Shown: positions 41,301 through 57,300, numbered from the stretch's first letter. The stretch is 64,000 nucleotides of DNA from Phascolarctos cinereus (GCF_002099425.1 NW_018344274.1:1423001-1487000); one strand, 5' to 3'. Notes: generated by a model not told the origin, from the sequence alone. Numbers and translations: made by a program.

Positions 41301-44300
41301 CTCCATCTTCAAGCATCAGTTATTCTATGTGCTATAAACGTATTCTGCTTCCATTTTCTGATAGTTATAAAGCTGCAGCATACCTTTTTTATACTGGTGA
41401 TAAGCAATAATTTCTACTTCATCAGACCCTTTTTTGATGCTGGCTTGAACTACTGTACCATCCCCAAAATCAAATGCTAGAGAAGTGATATTGTCTGAAG
41501 AAGTATGAACTCCAAATCCAAGCTCCTGAGCAGAGTATCTGTTGTTCTCAGGCAACCAAAGGCTACTGTATTTCATCCTGAGTGGAAAAGCAGGTTTCCC
41601 ATCAATATTTGAACCTCCAACTCTGATGTGTCCAGGAAGACATTGAATGAACAGGATGGGGTTGTGGGGATTGGATACTGACACAGAGAGATCACATATT
41701 CCAGGAACACTAAATGTAATGTTGATAGATCTATAGAAAAACAAAGAAAGGAAAGAATAAAATTTCTCACCACCAGGTAAAACAAAACATATCATCAATA
41801 GCTTAAATAATTACCTGCCTCTCATAAATTCCAACTTAAAGTTTGATTCTGATCTGGAGATGATTATGCCAGTCTCTGGCAGACCCTAGCAAGCAAGAAG
41901 GTCTGTGAGGATAGTTCCAGTGCCAGGCTGGATATCTGGCTTCCAAAGACCAGCCTACCTAGATCCAGAGACTCGTTACCAGAACATTAGCCACAAAATG
42001 ATGTATGTACTGGTTTTCAGCCCCAGCAGTTCACTAAGAGCATCTCCTAAGGAACGGAAGGATTATGATCCATGCCAACAGACAGAGTCTCCATGCTGAT
42101 GAAATCATAGCTCCTTGAAATACTGAAATGTAAATATAATTATCAAGATATTTTAAGCATTAAAAAATTCTCCAGAAGCCAAGAACCTTGCATAAAAAAT
42201 TTGGAAGTAACGATCAATAATGAGGGAGCTGAGTCAGACATGCATTTGAAAATGAAAACTCAACTTGTTTCAGAATAATGCTTGGCTGACTATATTCTTA
42301 TAATGTGAATAATAGGAAATTAAGGGCTATGTCTATGTAGAACCACTGACTCATTAACTTCATAAAAAAATATTTGGGGTTCATGATTTAGATATAAAGG
42401 CTGACAAATAAAGCAAACTGGGAGAGCAAGGAATAATTCACTTGTCAGATTTATTGAGAACAGAACAATTTATGACCAAACAGGAGATAGAGAACATTAT
42501 GAAATGCAAAATGGATCATTTTGATTATATTAAATTGAAAAGTTTTTGCACAAAGCCAATGCCTCTCAACCTCAACTTCTTTATCTGTAAGATAAGGATA
42601 ATAGTAATTACTACACAGAGTTGTTATGATGAATATATATATATATATACACATACATACACATATATACATAACACATATACATACATATGTAGTGCTT
42701 CCCAAATTTTAAACTGCATGTAAATACTAGTTATAATTATAATTGGAAGGAAATGAAACATTGATTATAAGTATAAATTGTCAATTGTATTTTTTTTTTT
42801 TAAATGCAATGACTAGGGGCAGGTAGGTGGCACAGTGGATAGAGCTCTGGCCTTGGAGTCAGGAGGATCTAAGTTCAAATGTGGCCTCAGACACATGACA
42901 CTTACTAGCTGTGTGACCCCAAGTGCCTCACCAAAAAGCAAAAAAAAAATGCAATGACTCCCAAGCTGTGCCCTGCCCCCCAAAGATCCTTAATTCTGGG
43001 AAAGATCCAGCTTAAATCTGGGAAAGATAAGAAACATGAAATTCCCCATAAGAACGATAGGATAGTCTTCATAACTACAGATGTCTAAATAGGCTCGTGA
43101 CCCATTGTGTGATCAAGATCAAGGTGGAATGAATTCTAGGGACCTGCTCCTCTGCAATAACTGAATTGATGGTGGCATTCTACTAACAGACCTAGAAACC
43201 ACTGTTGTTGAGTTAACAGGGTGCTTTTGCAAAGAACCTAAGGCTAAAATGAGAGGGAAACTGAGCCTGAAAGGAAAAGCTCAAATTCAAAATGATGAAA
43301 CAGCCTTGATGAGGATAAGCTCTCATGGTAACATGGTGCCAATTGGTCTTCTGTGTAATCTAAGTGAAATGGAGAATACGATATTTAAAACTTGCCATCT
43401 TACTGGCAGATGGTTACTGAATTGGTTTTCTCCCCTTAATAACACAGTTAAATTGATTGAAATTCTAATCTTCAATGTTATCCGAAAGAGAATGGATTTA
43501 TTTTAATCAGAGTTCCTGGTATGATGACTATCAGAAGTTTATATTACTTGATGATATGTGCCACTGCTTCAAATGAAAGCTAAACTATAAACTGTAAACC
43601 TTCCACTGTAATCAGAGGCTACCATCTAAGACATGGATCTCTTTAAGACATCAAGAATGTAAAGCAAAATTTCTGTTGTTTACTGCATTCTATATTCATG
43701 AATGTTCAAAACTGAAAAGGATAGTAAAATATTAGCACACAAATACTTGTGGGTGGAGGAGTCTCCCAGATACCTCCCAGAAACATTCTGTCAGAATCTA
43801 GCTGAATATGCGTGATGCCCAAACTCTAGCAAATCAAAGATTTGCTTTCCTCTCAGTCTGCCTCTACTGGTAAGTGAAGCTAGTGCTACTTACTGGTTCC
43901 AAGTATTCCAAGTTATAAAAGAAGGTTGATGTGGTCTTCCAAATGCTAAGAAAAAAGAAAAGTCTAAGAGTACATAGAGTACTAGACTACCAATGGCAAA
44001 CTCTTCATTTGGAGGCATCGAATGACACATATAATCGCTCTTACCTCTGGGGAGCTCTTGAACTCTCACTGAAATACTAGTCCTAGGCTCCAATATCCTG
44101 GGTAATCTGACAGAGCAAAATGTAATGAGATGTAATGTACTTAGGAGCCAGAGGAGACGAGGCTGCAGCTGGAGTATGTACCTTAATGACAAATTTATAG
44201 ATAGGATGGAGGAGACATTGATTCTGATGACTAAACAAAATAAGCTAATTGCCATTCTGCATTTGCTTCTGTGGCGCCATTTGTTCATAATGAGAGTTTC

Positions 44301-47300
44301 TAGTTACATTCCCTTTGATCCTGAGTGAGCACCAGAATTGGAAATGAATTCCAATGGATTGTAAGTTGATAGAATGACTAAACTGATTACTAATCCAATT
44401 GTAGATAATTCTATTCCAACATATAACAGGAGTGCAGAATTAATTCTCCTATATGTTAACTTTGGAAGAAAGTTATTTGGGGCATTTTCAAACACACCCA
44501 GGAAAAGGAACATTTTGGAAAGTTAGTACTAATTGATGCTTATTTAGGGCTTTAAGGTTCACGGAGTGCCTTACATATTTTATCTCATCTGATCTCCCAA
44601 CCCTGTGAATTAGGCATTACAAGCACTATTATCCACACTTTACAGATGAAGAAACAGAGGCTCAAAGAGTGTCAAAGAGTTAGAGCTGGAATGGACTGCA
44701 GAAGTCATCTAGTTCAATTCATTTATTTTGCAGATGAGGAAACTGAATCTCAGAGAGATTAAGTGAACTGCTCAAGGTTGCACAGCTAATTGTCAGAGGT
44801 AAGATTTGGACTTCTTCCCACTTAATCTTCCCTTTTTCTGGGGATAGTACTATTTCCACCACACCAAGCTGTCTCAGTTGATGCTCATTGAAACATGGTT
44901 CACATAGTTATGGCTAAACAGGATGGGCACTTATTATGGTACCATTGCCTCAATGTAACATATGCAAAAGGACCAATTTTTCTAACTTGTAACCATATGC
45001 CACAGCTATGAAGATGAGCAGTACGGCATAATGGATAAAGTATTAAATTTGGAGTCAGGAACACTGACTGCTTGGAATATTTTCTTGGATGTTTAATAGC
45101 TGTGTGACCCTGACCAAATAACTTGATGTCTCTGAGCTTATTTCCTCATCTTTAAAATTAAGAGAATTAATAACACTTACTTCATAGGGTTGTTGTTGGA
45201 CCAAGTAAGATAATATATATATGAAGTGTTAGCAAACTTTAAAGTACTATATGTGTTCGTTATTATTATGCTTAAGAAACCAAACAAAAATTATTCTCTC
45301 TTACCCAATACATACAGTTTCCAAGTCTTATCTATATTACTTCCTCAACAACTCTCAAATCTGTTCCCTTTTCTCACTCTAGTTCATGTCAGGCTCTAAT
45401 TACCCCTTACCTGCAGTACTGCAAAAAAATCTAATTAGCCTCTCTGCATCAAGTCTCTTCCTGCTCCATTTCATCCTCCACATACCCGCCAAAGTGATTT
45501 TCCAAAAATCCCATTCTCACCATGTCACATCCCTGCTCAAAAAAAACTCCATTGACTCCCTATTAAATCTAGGAACAAATGCTGATTTCTTTGTTAAACA
45601 ACGAATGCCTTTCACAACCTAGAAATCAGCTAAATTCAGAAGCTAGACGGTCAGAAATCCAGAGGAAATCCTTCAGTGGCTTAGATGACCTTAGGATAAC
45701 TTGTCTGTCCCCTCCTAGAGGAACTACAGAAGAGTTTTATCCTTTTTGCTGCCATAGTTAGGATGTTATTCCATTTTAGGAGTGAGTAGAACAAATGGAA
45801 AAAGTAAAAAATGAAAAACACTGTCGAGAATGAATTTGCATAGATGTCCATCTACCATTTTCATTTCATAATTAAAAAAAAATTTTTTTGAAAGGTACCC
45901 TATAGCTATCTAAGGAATTGGAACTGATGACTATCTAGGGAGATAAACCCTTCTCACAACATGATGGCAGACTGCAACATTTAGAAAATACAGGCTAAAT
46001 TGAGTAAATATTCACTATGCATCTACTTTGTGCAAAGCTCTATGGAAGGCACTGGGTAAGATAAGAAAAATTGAACTAAGGCTCAGTCTTTGCTTTCATG
46101 CTAATGCCTAACAAACTAGAGAAGACCACTGCTCTCAGTTCAACAGTACATTATGATTGACAGTTGAATCTGCTACAGGTATCTCCACCTGCAATTTTGC
46201 ATTTCTCTGCTACACCTGCAATTCTGTTCAAATAGTACGTTAGTTGGCTAGAAAGGATTTTGACACTGACCATATTGTTTAAAATAACTCACAAAGACTG
46301 CAGTGATTAACAGTTCTGTTGGGCTCTAAAGACTGACAGAAAAGGGAGTGCAGGTCTACAATGGTGGAATAATGGACATAACTACAAGGATGAGCAGCAA
46401 ATAAGTACATTTTCCCCCATTTGCTTTACCTGAATAGAATGAGAAGTGCATTTGAGCCACATACTCTCAAATTGCTAAGTGATTCTTGAATGAAAAAGTC
46501 TAAGGTTTGATGCTGCTGTTTAGAAATATGGCAGATTCATATATTTCGATACATGCATGACCATGACTAACAGTAATATGAAATTAAAAATCAAAGTGGA
46601 CTTATAATTAATTTTGAGATCCTCAGATGATGTTGTTTCAAATGCATTTACAATGAAACTGAAAAAAATTAATTCTGCTTGGAAAACCAAGAGCTCTTTA
46701 GGACTTGGGTTTTGGCTTTCTTTAATAATATAAACTCCAACGCATCTGCAACATACACAGTAAATTCTATGTATTGAGAATGAGAATAGTTAGGGCAGCA
46801 TTTGCTGTCTTTCAAAATATACAATATCTGCGATGTGGAGCAGTAGAGGTCAGAAATTCTTGGTTGAAATCCTGTCTCTGACACTTAATAGCCACAGGAC
46901 CAAAGGCAAATCATTTAAATTTTATGAGCCTCTCTTTTCTTTTCCACACAATACTTGGTTGCAGCAAGGTGCATATGTTTTTCCCTTTGTTTTTGTTAGG
47001 TGACAATGAAACAGAAGTAAAGGTGGGGAATTTATTAAATAAATAGATAAGTGAGAGGGTCACAATAGTACCTGAAGCTGTGGAAAGAATTTAAGCACTT
47101 TGGTCCCATCTTCCCCTCCTTCATCCCTTTTCCTTTTCCTTTTCCTGCTTTTATGTACCCCTAGGTCTGAATTGGCAGCATTCAAACTGTTGTAAAGCCA
47201 TAACCATCTGGATGTGGGGAAAACACACCAAAAAACATAATTGTAGCTCAACTTCATGGGGACCCGAACTCAATCTAGAGTTGCCACATATTGGTGTTGG

Positions 47301-50300
47301 TGATGTTGGAGAAATGCTCTCAGTTACCATCAGACTCCAGGTTTGGCCTAATCATTGGCAAGAAATCAAGTTCCAGCCCCACGTAAGTAAAGTTGGGGGA
47401 TCTCTATCTACTTTACAAAGAGGATTTTTCCTTTCTCTTTTCAGTGCCTTTGAGACTGGGGCAAGGCTTGATGGCTTCCCTTTATAAATGTGTTCAGACC
47501 ACATCTGTTTCCTTTGTGAAAATAAAGCCGAGAACTTACATCGCAACTTGAGTGACCATAACCATCAGAGAATTGAGATTTTAGACTAAGAAAATTATAG
47601 GATCACAGATATAGACCAAAAGGGGCATCAGAGTCCATTGAATAAAACCCCTTCATTTTTATAGCTAAGGAAACTAAGGCTCCAAGAGGTTAAGTGATTT
47701 CCCCAGAGTCATACAGCTAGTGTCTGAGGCAAGATAAGCATCCAGAAGTTTCTGACAAGTACAGCATTCCATCCATTTTAAAACCCAACTTCCTCTCTAA
47801 AAGAAGAGGGTGCCCAACCACTTGCAGCATTTAGTGCTGTTGATTTGTTTTCATTTTCATTCAATGAATGTACTATAATCTGCAAAGTAAACATGTGGTC
47901 CTTAGGTCACACACAATACTGAAAAGGTAATAAGAATCTTGATGGGATTGGGACTGAGTGATGTTGATAAACTGGTGAATTATCATTGATAATATTTAAA
48001 CTTTTCACTTTAGATTAAATGAGATGAGAGAATCTGGACTGATGCATAAAGCACTCAGAATTGAAAGAAATACAAATAGGCCTGTTCCTCCTTACACAGA
48101 GCCTCTACACAAGGGCAAAACATACTAAAGACCTGGGAGCTAGAGCTCCAACTGCCACCTGGTGGTGTATGTAGAGACTGCATGCTGGGTACCTACCTGC
48201 TTCTCCATGTAAGGTAGATGTTCCTGTGGAGAGTATCTGGAAAATGGAGATAATAACCATAACAACAGATACTTTTAAAGTGCTTTAAAATTAACAAATT
48301 GATTAACATACATTATCTCATTTGAGCCTCTCCCTAACCCTGTAAAACAGGTGCTACAGCCATCATTATCCCCATTTTAAAGATAAAAAAATGAAGCTCA
48401 GAAAAATGAAATGGCTTGCCTAGGTTTACACAAGAAGTAGATGTTAAAAGGCAGGATTTGAACCCAGGACTCCTTAACTTTTAATTTGGCACTCTAGCTA
48501 TAGCATCACATTACATCTAGAGAGGTGGTAGTTTCCCTACCCTGCACATTCACTTTCAGACGACACATTTTAGGAAAGACATTAATATATTCTGCAACCT
48601 ACACAGGGAAAGAAAATCAGGATGTAGAGTACCTTTGAGATAATGGTACATGAGGATTGGTTGAAGGATCTGTGGATCCACTAGCAAAAAGATAAATTAG
48701 GAGGTACAAGTATTTAATGGACTTTGATTTGCAAAAATGGATTAGACTTGTTCTGCTTGGCCACAGAGGGGAGAACTAGAAACAAGGAGCAGAAGAATAA
48801 AAATTGCTATTTAGGCTTAACATAAAGGAAATCTTTCAATTAACTATAGTTACTTAAAAGTCTAATAGGCTGCCACAGAAAATGGTGCTTCTCTCTCAGA
48901 CAAGGTCTTTGAAGTAGGGATTGGTTAGACATGCATCAGGTATATTGAAGGTAAGTTTCTTCTTCAGGTATGGGTTGGCCTAGTTGGCTCTTTCAAGTTA
49001 AATCTTCTCCTAAAGTTCTTTCCAACTTGAAGGTTCTGTGATCAAAAACTCAACATATCCAGAATAGAATTTCAAGTCTTTCCCCTTTCAATGCATTCTC
49101 CCTCCAAACTGTCTTATTTCTTTTGAAGGTACCACTCTGCTTTCAATCACCCAGGTTCATAATCTGGAAGACTTCCTTAACTCTCCCTTCTCCCTTACCC
49201 TTCATATCCATTCAGTGATTGTCATTTATTCTACCTCTACAACATCTTTCATACCTGTCCTTTTCCTCTCACACAACCACCACCAGGTCAGGCCTTCAGT
49301 AACTGGTACCTAGAGTACTATTACAGTCTTTTAATTCAGTTCCCTGCCTCAGTCTTCCTGTATAAATCTGCCAAAATAATAGTTCATAGATAACAGTTCT
49401 GGCTATATCACTCTTCCACTTAAAAACCTACATTGCCTCCCCATGGAAACAGAACAAATACAAATAACTTATCCTGGCATTTAAAACACCCTACAGTCTG
49501 GCTCCCAGCCAACTTTCCATTCTTATTTCATATTACTCCCCTTCTCAAACTCTAAATTCTAACCACACTACATTACTGGCCTTTCCATAAACACGCCACC
49601 TACCTCCTCAGAGTCCTTATCTCCTTATTTGTAAAATAGGGGCACACTGAACTAGTTGCCTCACAGTTATAAGGAAAGCACTTTCTAAATCTTAAAATAA
49701 TACTGAAATTTAGAAATTACATAGAAATATGGAATGCTGATGTGTTAAATATGATGCCAAGTCTCAACATTTTGGCCTTTAGCTTGGTGTTTTATGCAGG
49801 TGAAGTAATATCCTTCCAGAATAAAAAATAAAAGAGTTTAAAGGTTAAAGATTATCACTCAATCAATAAACATTTATTAAGCCAGGCACTGTGCTAAATT
49901 CTGGATTATATGGAAAACTCAAAGATATCTACCTATACAGATATGTACATATATATTATAAAAAAAAATTTTCAAGAAGAGAGTTAGGAGATTAACACCA
50001 AGTAACATTATTAAATATGAAATTGATTACATTTTAACAGTTGGTAAGTGACTCGTTACCAGGGTGGTAACTTTTGAATTACCTTTCTAGGTACAATCAG
50101 ATCATTAACTTGCGACAGTAAAGATCAAAATCAGTATCAAATAGGGGCAGCTAGGTGGCGTAGTGGATAGAGTCCCGGCCCTGGAAACAGGCTGACCGAG
50201 TTCAAATCCAGCTTCAGACACATAATACGTCCTAGTTGTGTGACCCTGGGCAAGTCACTTAACACCAATTGCCTCACCAAAAAAAAAAATCAGTATCAAA

Positions 50301-51385
50301 TAAAAAGAAAGACTAAAAATGAGAAAATGATATGTAACTAGCCTTAACTATTTAAATATACTGCTATTACTTAAAAATGAGAACTGAATAAAAGAACAGA
50401 TATAAACATAGATAATAATTTCCTAAAGAAGCTTTACTTATATTAAATCACTTCTCACACAAGCAGAGAGAAAAAATGAGGAAGCACCTTATCAAGCAAT
50501 CATTTGATGTCCCTGAACTGGCAATCAAGGACAAGAACATTAATATAACATATAAACTCATTTGTAGAGCCTTACAGAGAAGGATGGTAGATTAGTAACA
50601 TTATTGCCTCATGAAATAGTGGAGGAAAAACAAGTTGACAGGAAGTTGGGAAAAAGACTCAATCCAGATTATCTTGAATGAATTTAAGGATAAAATTGAA
50701 AGGAGGACAATGAATATACCCCCAAAATGAAAAGATCTGTCAAAATTCATATAACTCTTTTATTCCTTAATGACATTAGGGCATCCACCTGAGATCACGT
50801 ATCCTGATATGTTGCATGAGGAAGCAGAAATAACATTTTTTTAAGTGGAAAGAGCACTTGAATTGAACCAAGTATAAATAGAACAGGTCAATGCTTGAGG
50901 CAACAAAAGTTTGAGACTGTTGAGGGATGGCTTCTTAAAAGGGGAGATTACCAAATGTTTGAAAAAAATGGACATCATCATCATCATCATTATTATTGAA
51001 AAAAGGGCAATTAAAATGTGTCACTTAGTATAGACTCACATATCTACTTTTCTATCTCTCCAGAATCCATATGAGAATGGCTTATACAGGTATAAAATAT
51101 ATATACCTTGATGAAGGTATAATAGCTAATATGCAGGTTTTCATGAAAGATATCTATAGCAGACCACATCTTCACTGTCATATGATTGACTGAAAGGTAC
51201 AGAGAATACAAGAACTCCATTGTGGTTATTCTCTGTTGCCCACTTAAAACATTTTTTTCAAAGCTACTCAGTAAACTGCAATGATTCCCTGTCACCTCAG
51301 GGATCATATATAAAATCTTGTTTGGTGTTCAAAACACTTCATCTACCTCCCCTCTCCTACCTTTCCAGTTTTCTTGTACCTTACC

Positions 51386-51437
<52 letters not shown>

Positions 51438-52354
51438 TCTGACACAGAAACACTGGCCTCTTTGCTGTACCTTGAACAGGAAATTTCATCTCCCAATTCC
51501 AGGCATTTCCATTGACTCTCCCTCCTTATCTTTACTTCCTAATTTTCTTGACTTCCTTCAACCCCAAGCTAATATCTCTCTTCCAAAGGAAGCTTTTATC
51601 AATCTTTTTTTAATTCTAGTGCCTTCCCTCTATTGATTACTTCCAGTTTATCCTGTACATAGCTTGCTTGTACAGACTGTCTCCCCCATTAGACTGTGAG
51701 CTCCTGGAGAATAGAGGTTGTCTTCTGATTTTCTTTGTATCCCTGGTGCTTAGCACAGTGCCTAGAAGGTAGTAGGTACTGAACAAATATTTACTGACAG
51801 ACCGACTGATTCATGAGAGTGAAATATTTCCTTCTCCTTCAAAAAGATGTCCCTCATATACATATATGTTAAAATTATACAAAATTCCTTCAAGAAAAAA
51901 ACAACAATAACCTGAACCTCTCTGATAATAAGTACCAAGCAAGTGAGGAGGGAGGAAGAGAGGGGAAAAAAAAGACAGATCAGTTTGTCAACTGTATTTG
52001 TCATTCTCATGAAGGATGTCCAGCACAGAATCCAAATCAAAACAAGATTCCCCAGAGATCCTCCTGTTTATGTATGTCATTGTGCTAAATGACTATGCCA
52101 TGGAACACTGCCACCTACCTGCCTTAGCTGGAAGAAACTTTCAATATCATTTAGTCCAGCCTTATCCTAACCCCCATTCATTTTACAGTGGGAAAAAATG
52201 GCTGAGGCCTAGAGAGATGAAATGATTTGCCTAAGGTCAACCTGCTAACTAGTGGTAAAGATAGGAATAGAATCTAGGTCTCTTGATTCTGAAGCCAGAG
52301 CTCTTTCACTATGCAAGACTGCATCTTTAGACATAGGGTGAAATGCATATCATT

Positions 52355-52389
<35 letters not shown>

Positions 52390-54221
52390 TACCTATTATT
52401 ACCACTGCCCCACATTGGAAGAGTTTGCATTTTTTCATCACCAAAACTTAAAATCAGGTTTCTAACAGTTTCTGAAGTATGCTGTTGAAAAAAAAAAAAA
52501 AGGTAATTAAATAAAAGTTTTTAAAAATTCAAGCTGGGAAAACTAAGATTTCAAGGATCAGTTCTATTTCTTAATATCATCACAATTATGACTACAAACT
52601 ATTATCTCTATGAATCATACATGTGCAAAACTGATCCTTAGCATTAAACAGAATGGAAGTTACTTTTTTTATTTTTGATTCTTGACTAGCTTTTTAGCTA
52701 AAAGACAAAAGCAGTTTCAAATACTTATCCTTTTCTTTAAAAATCCAAACTAAAACAAAAATGTGGTGGAATTAAAACAATGTCATTTCTCTCATGGAGA
52801 AATAAATATATACTGCTGAAATGTCTGGGTAAGTATTTGCTTTACATGCCATATTATAAAACATCAACCTTGGATTACCAGATGTTTTTTGACAGCCACA
52901 GGCAGATAGAAACATTAGACCCAGTCAGACCTAGTGTGAAAAAACACAGATGCCCAGGACACTGACTTGAAGTCCAGAAATCTTTTTTCCATCATACACT
53001 CAGTCTATTCAGCGGCTTTCCAACAGGAAATATGGGCGGGGGGAGGGGGAAGAAAGGTGTAGGAGAATAGCTATGCTCTGTCTTTAATTTCAGTATCTCA
53101 TATCACAGCTCAAATTGAGCAAAGTGATCTGTGTCACTATACTTCATTTTTCAGATACGGAAACAGGCTCAAACAAATTAATTATTTTAAGTCACAAAGT
53201 ACAGCAGTTTTCTCAGAGAAGTGAATATGAGCTCATACCTTTAATGGTAACAGAATAAGCACTTCTGGAGATGAATTGTCAAGTTCAAGAAGTCCAATAC
53301 CTGCTTTTTCCAGTGTCACATTAAACAGACCCTGAGTTGGTGCAGTGGATGCTACATCAGAAACTGTCAAACCAATTATATGCAGTCCCATCTCCAGGCA
53401 TCTGCAGACTATTATAGGAATCCCAGAAGTGAGTAGTAAATCATTGTCTAAGGTCCAATTACAGATGGAATTTTTAGGTATACACAGATGTCCTTCAAAC
53501 AAAGAAAAGATAAGCATGTTAGGGAAAATAAAATAATTATAATTTAGCCTTAAATTTAAATTTTGAGATAATCCTAATGAAAAGCAGAGAATTTATAATC
53601 TGATAAAATTAGCTTCTACTGGTCACCAACAAAACAAGGACTAAGAATTGAGAAAGAATGTGTCACTATTCATTCCCAAGCTCCAAAGATCAAAAATTTA
53701 AATAATTGTAAAGAATAACTGTTTTAAAAGCCACCAGTAATATTTGTATTGAGGTACTAGATGATTTTTATCAACACACACAATTCTCTTTAAAAGTTCA
53801 ACATTAAATGCCTATCATGTACAAGGTACTGTCCAAGGTGATGGAGATTTGTTGTTAAATTGTGTCAGTAGCATTCAACTCTTCCTGACATCATTTGAAG
53901 TTTTCTTGGCAAAGATATTGGAGTGGTTTGCCATTTCCTTCTCCAGCTCATTTTATACATGAGGAAACTGAGGCAAACAGGGTTAAGTAACTTGCCCAGG
54001 GTCATGCAGCTAATACATGTCTGAGACCAGATTTGAACTCAGGAAGATAAATCTTCCTGACTCCAGCCTGGCACTCTATCCACTATGCCAACCTAGCTGC
54101 CCATAATGGGGATACCAAAGAAAAAATAAAATAGTCCCTCTTTTCCATGGTTGAGATACAACAGGATAAGGATGAGAGAGGCAGAAAAAGAGAGAAAGAA
54201 AGAAGGAGAGAGGGAGGGAAT

Positions 54222-54306
<85 letters not shown>

Positions 54307-57300
54307 AAGGAAGCCCTTTGTAGATCAGGTAACCTTTTACTACTACCTCAGGTAATTAGGGCACTAGGATATGTCACTCAAAAGTACCTCAGTTTAGTCC
54401 AAGAAGACCAACATAATAATTCCTCTAACTACCTGAATAAATATATGAAAGTTTGATTCCTATATGGCGTTAACTGCTAGGTAAATTATCATTCCCCACA
54501 ATATACAGATAGATGTCACAAATAATTTAACATCTGAAACTTTTACAGAGCTGTTTACATTCTTGGGAGAGCTCTGAATAGGTATAAAGGCCTAGGAAAC
54601 AAAAAACAGTATCTCTTGATTACAAGGTAAATTTAAATGGGAGAAAAGGAAGACCTTTCTGACAAGAGGCCATTGTTAAACACGAGAATGAGTTGTTGAG
54701 GGAAGTTGCCTTGAGGGAAAGAAAAAGGAAGAAGAGATAAGCATGAAAATAGGTTTAAATATTCTTTGTGACAAGAGTAATAGTGTATCACATAAATATA
54801 TAAAATAACATGTCAGGAGAATGAAAATAGTAAAGTACACTGTAGAAAAGAGATTAATAAGACTAGAAAAAATAAAAATCTGAGCTTACAATGGGACTTA
54901 GGGAAAATTTTAATTTATAGGTAGGAAAAGAATAGTAAATATGTAGTTTTATCTTTCTGTAAATATTAATAATCTGTAATACCTTTAATAATAATAATAT
55001 ACTTTTTAATCCCTGAAGAATATACCTCTACAGGTGTCTTTAAAACTAGGATAAGTTCTTATTTCTCTTATATGTGAGGCACAGATTATATTGTCAGAGA
55101 GGTTACTGGGCATTTGCCCTGTAGCTAGCGAGGTAACCTGAATCTTTTTATCTTCCTGGAAGGCATGTCAGAGAAGAGATCATCAGTAGCATGATACTTC
55201 CACTTCTACATACATGAAGGCCTGGCATCAGAGGGCTTTGTCCAGCCTGCTTTTGGGATATAATCCCAGTCTGTCTGTGGCAGTGTAGATATAGTTAGTC
55301 TTTCTAAAGGCAGGAAGATGGATAAGATAACTCCTTGTTATTCATTGACATCCAAGTTATTTCCAATATGATAGCCTGTCTCACACAAAATAATGTACCA
55401 TAGAAGAAACCTCAGAAATCATTTATTGTCATATCTGACCAGGAATCTTTTCTACAACAGACTAACATGTGGTTATCTTGCCTTCAACCAAAGAACTCAA
55501 GGGAAATTACCTATCAAGGAGCCTCATTCAACATTTCAGTAGATTTAAATTGCTAGGAAATTTTCTTTAACATTAAAGTTAGATGATTAATCATATCTAC
55601 TTGGCAAATTCCAGCTAGTTGTGCTGTCTAAGACCAAGAAAAGAAAATTAAAACCCTTTTCCATTTGATAGTCCTTTTTTTTTTTTTTGGCTTTTTGGTG
55701 AGGCAATCAGGGTTAAGTGACTTGCCCAGGGTCACACAGGTAGTAAGTGTCAAGTATCTGAGGCCAGATTTGAACTCAGGTTCTCCTGACTCCAAGGCCA
55801 GAGCTCTATCTACTGCGCCACCTCGCTGCCCCGATAGCCTTACTAATACTAGAAAACAGCTATTGCTGGCCCTCTGAGTCTTCTCCAAGCTAAATAAGCC
55901 CAGTTCCTTCAGATGATCCTTATGGTTTCTTACACTCTCTCAATGGACCAACCTGCCAATTCAAGCAGAAGTTGGGGTATAATGTTCTTCCTCTTTTTCT
56001 CTTCCTCCTTCTTCTACATTATCATTGTCTTCTCCTTCTTCTCCTTGTTCTTCCTCTTCTTCATATTCCCTTACCACATGTGGTCCCTCTCTTCACTGGA
56101 GGCACTCATATCCTTACATGTGGGTGTTCTATCCATAAGAATATAATGTTTGAAGGGGCAGCTAGGTGGCGCAGTGGATAGAGCACTGGCCCTGGATTCT
56201 GGAGGACCTGAGTTCAAATATAGCCTCAGACACATAACACTTACTAGCTGTGTGATCCTGGGCAAGTCACTTAACCCCATTGCCTAACCAAAAAAAAAAA
56301 AGAATATAATGTTTGATCACTTATATTTTGTAAGATGTTTTGGGGGCTAGGTTTTTTTTTTCATTTTTATTTTTAACATTTTTTTTGCAAAAAGCTGGGA
56401 CAATCTGCTTTTCTGTCCTGTGCAATTTTCACTTATGATTTCTTGAAGTATAGCTCAAAAAAAAAAAACCTTTAGAAAGGCCCATTGTGTTTCAAATGGA
56501 GATACTTGACTCTGCCTTTAAAACCAAATCACTCTGCTTTCATTAAATGGTCAATAATAACCTCCAGCCCAAGCCTCTGTGGCTTATTGTTTTGGTTCTG
56601 ATGGCTTAAAATGGGCATAAATGGCAATTGTTTTATGTTCTGGCCAGAAACTTTGAGGGTCTTCCTCTACCATACTGATATTTTTGTGATGGTGAATTAG
56701 GCCATCATTTGTCTTAATTCTTACCTAGCCTTTAGTCATAAATGGGCAAACTGAGGAGTGGGAAAGAGCTTGATTTAGAAAGGCCAAGTTATCCACTGCA
56801 TCGCAGGCCTTCACCAGTCTCCTTGACTTTTGTCTTGACACTGGATGACTGTGGAAGAGAGAGTGAGGCTGATGATCTTGTGCAGCTCTGCCTCACTTAA
56901 ATCCAATTCATGGGAAAGTCAAGACATCACCCTTATGAAGTCATTGATCCTCCATGGAAGGACAAACAACTCTCCCCAGGCTAGTCACTCTCCTCTAGAG
57001 GAGCTGTCCTTCAGTCATTTCAGTTGTGTCCAATTCTTCAGGACCCCATTTGGGGTTTTCTTGGCAAAGATACTGGAGTGGTTTGTCATTTCCTTCTCCA
57101 GCTCAATTCCCTTCTCAGTGAATGACTAGTTAGTGTCTGGGACCAAACAAAACAGGTGTAAGCCTTTTTTCACGTGATAGCTATCCAAATACTTGAAGAC
57201 AGCTAGCAGGTCCTCCCAAAGTATTCTCTTCTTTGAGTTAAATATCTCCAGTTTCTTTACATTTCCAGTGCCTTCATCATGCAGGTTAACTTCTCTTGTA

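Noticed and set aside
44045-44106. Splice-like segment on the minus strand (TTTTGCTCTGTCAG|ATT ... AGAG|GTAAGA) tested as a PKD1L1 exon
   Set aside because: In the phase needed between e3 and e5 it contains a stop, and its only open frame does not fit either neighbour. The segment at 41815-41885 satisfies the phases instead.
48197-48236. 40-base minus-strand segment with good acceptor and donor (TTTTCCAG|ATACTC ... GCAG|GTAGGT)
   Set aside because: Its inclusion would break the phase between e3 and e4, and the short peptide has no clear match.
51220-51636. 138-codon plus-strand open frame with His/Thr repeats
   Set aside because: It is L2 sequence interrupted by (CA)n; the repeat keeps the frame open by chance.
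56154-56299. tRNA-gene-like head (box A/B-like words)
   Set aside because: It belongs to a SINE with poly(A) and target duplications; no functional tRNA gene is seen in the window.
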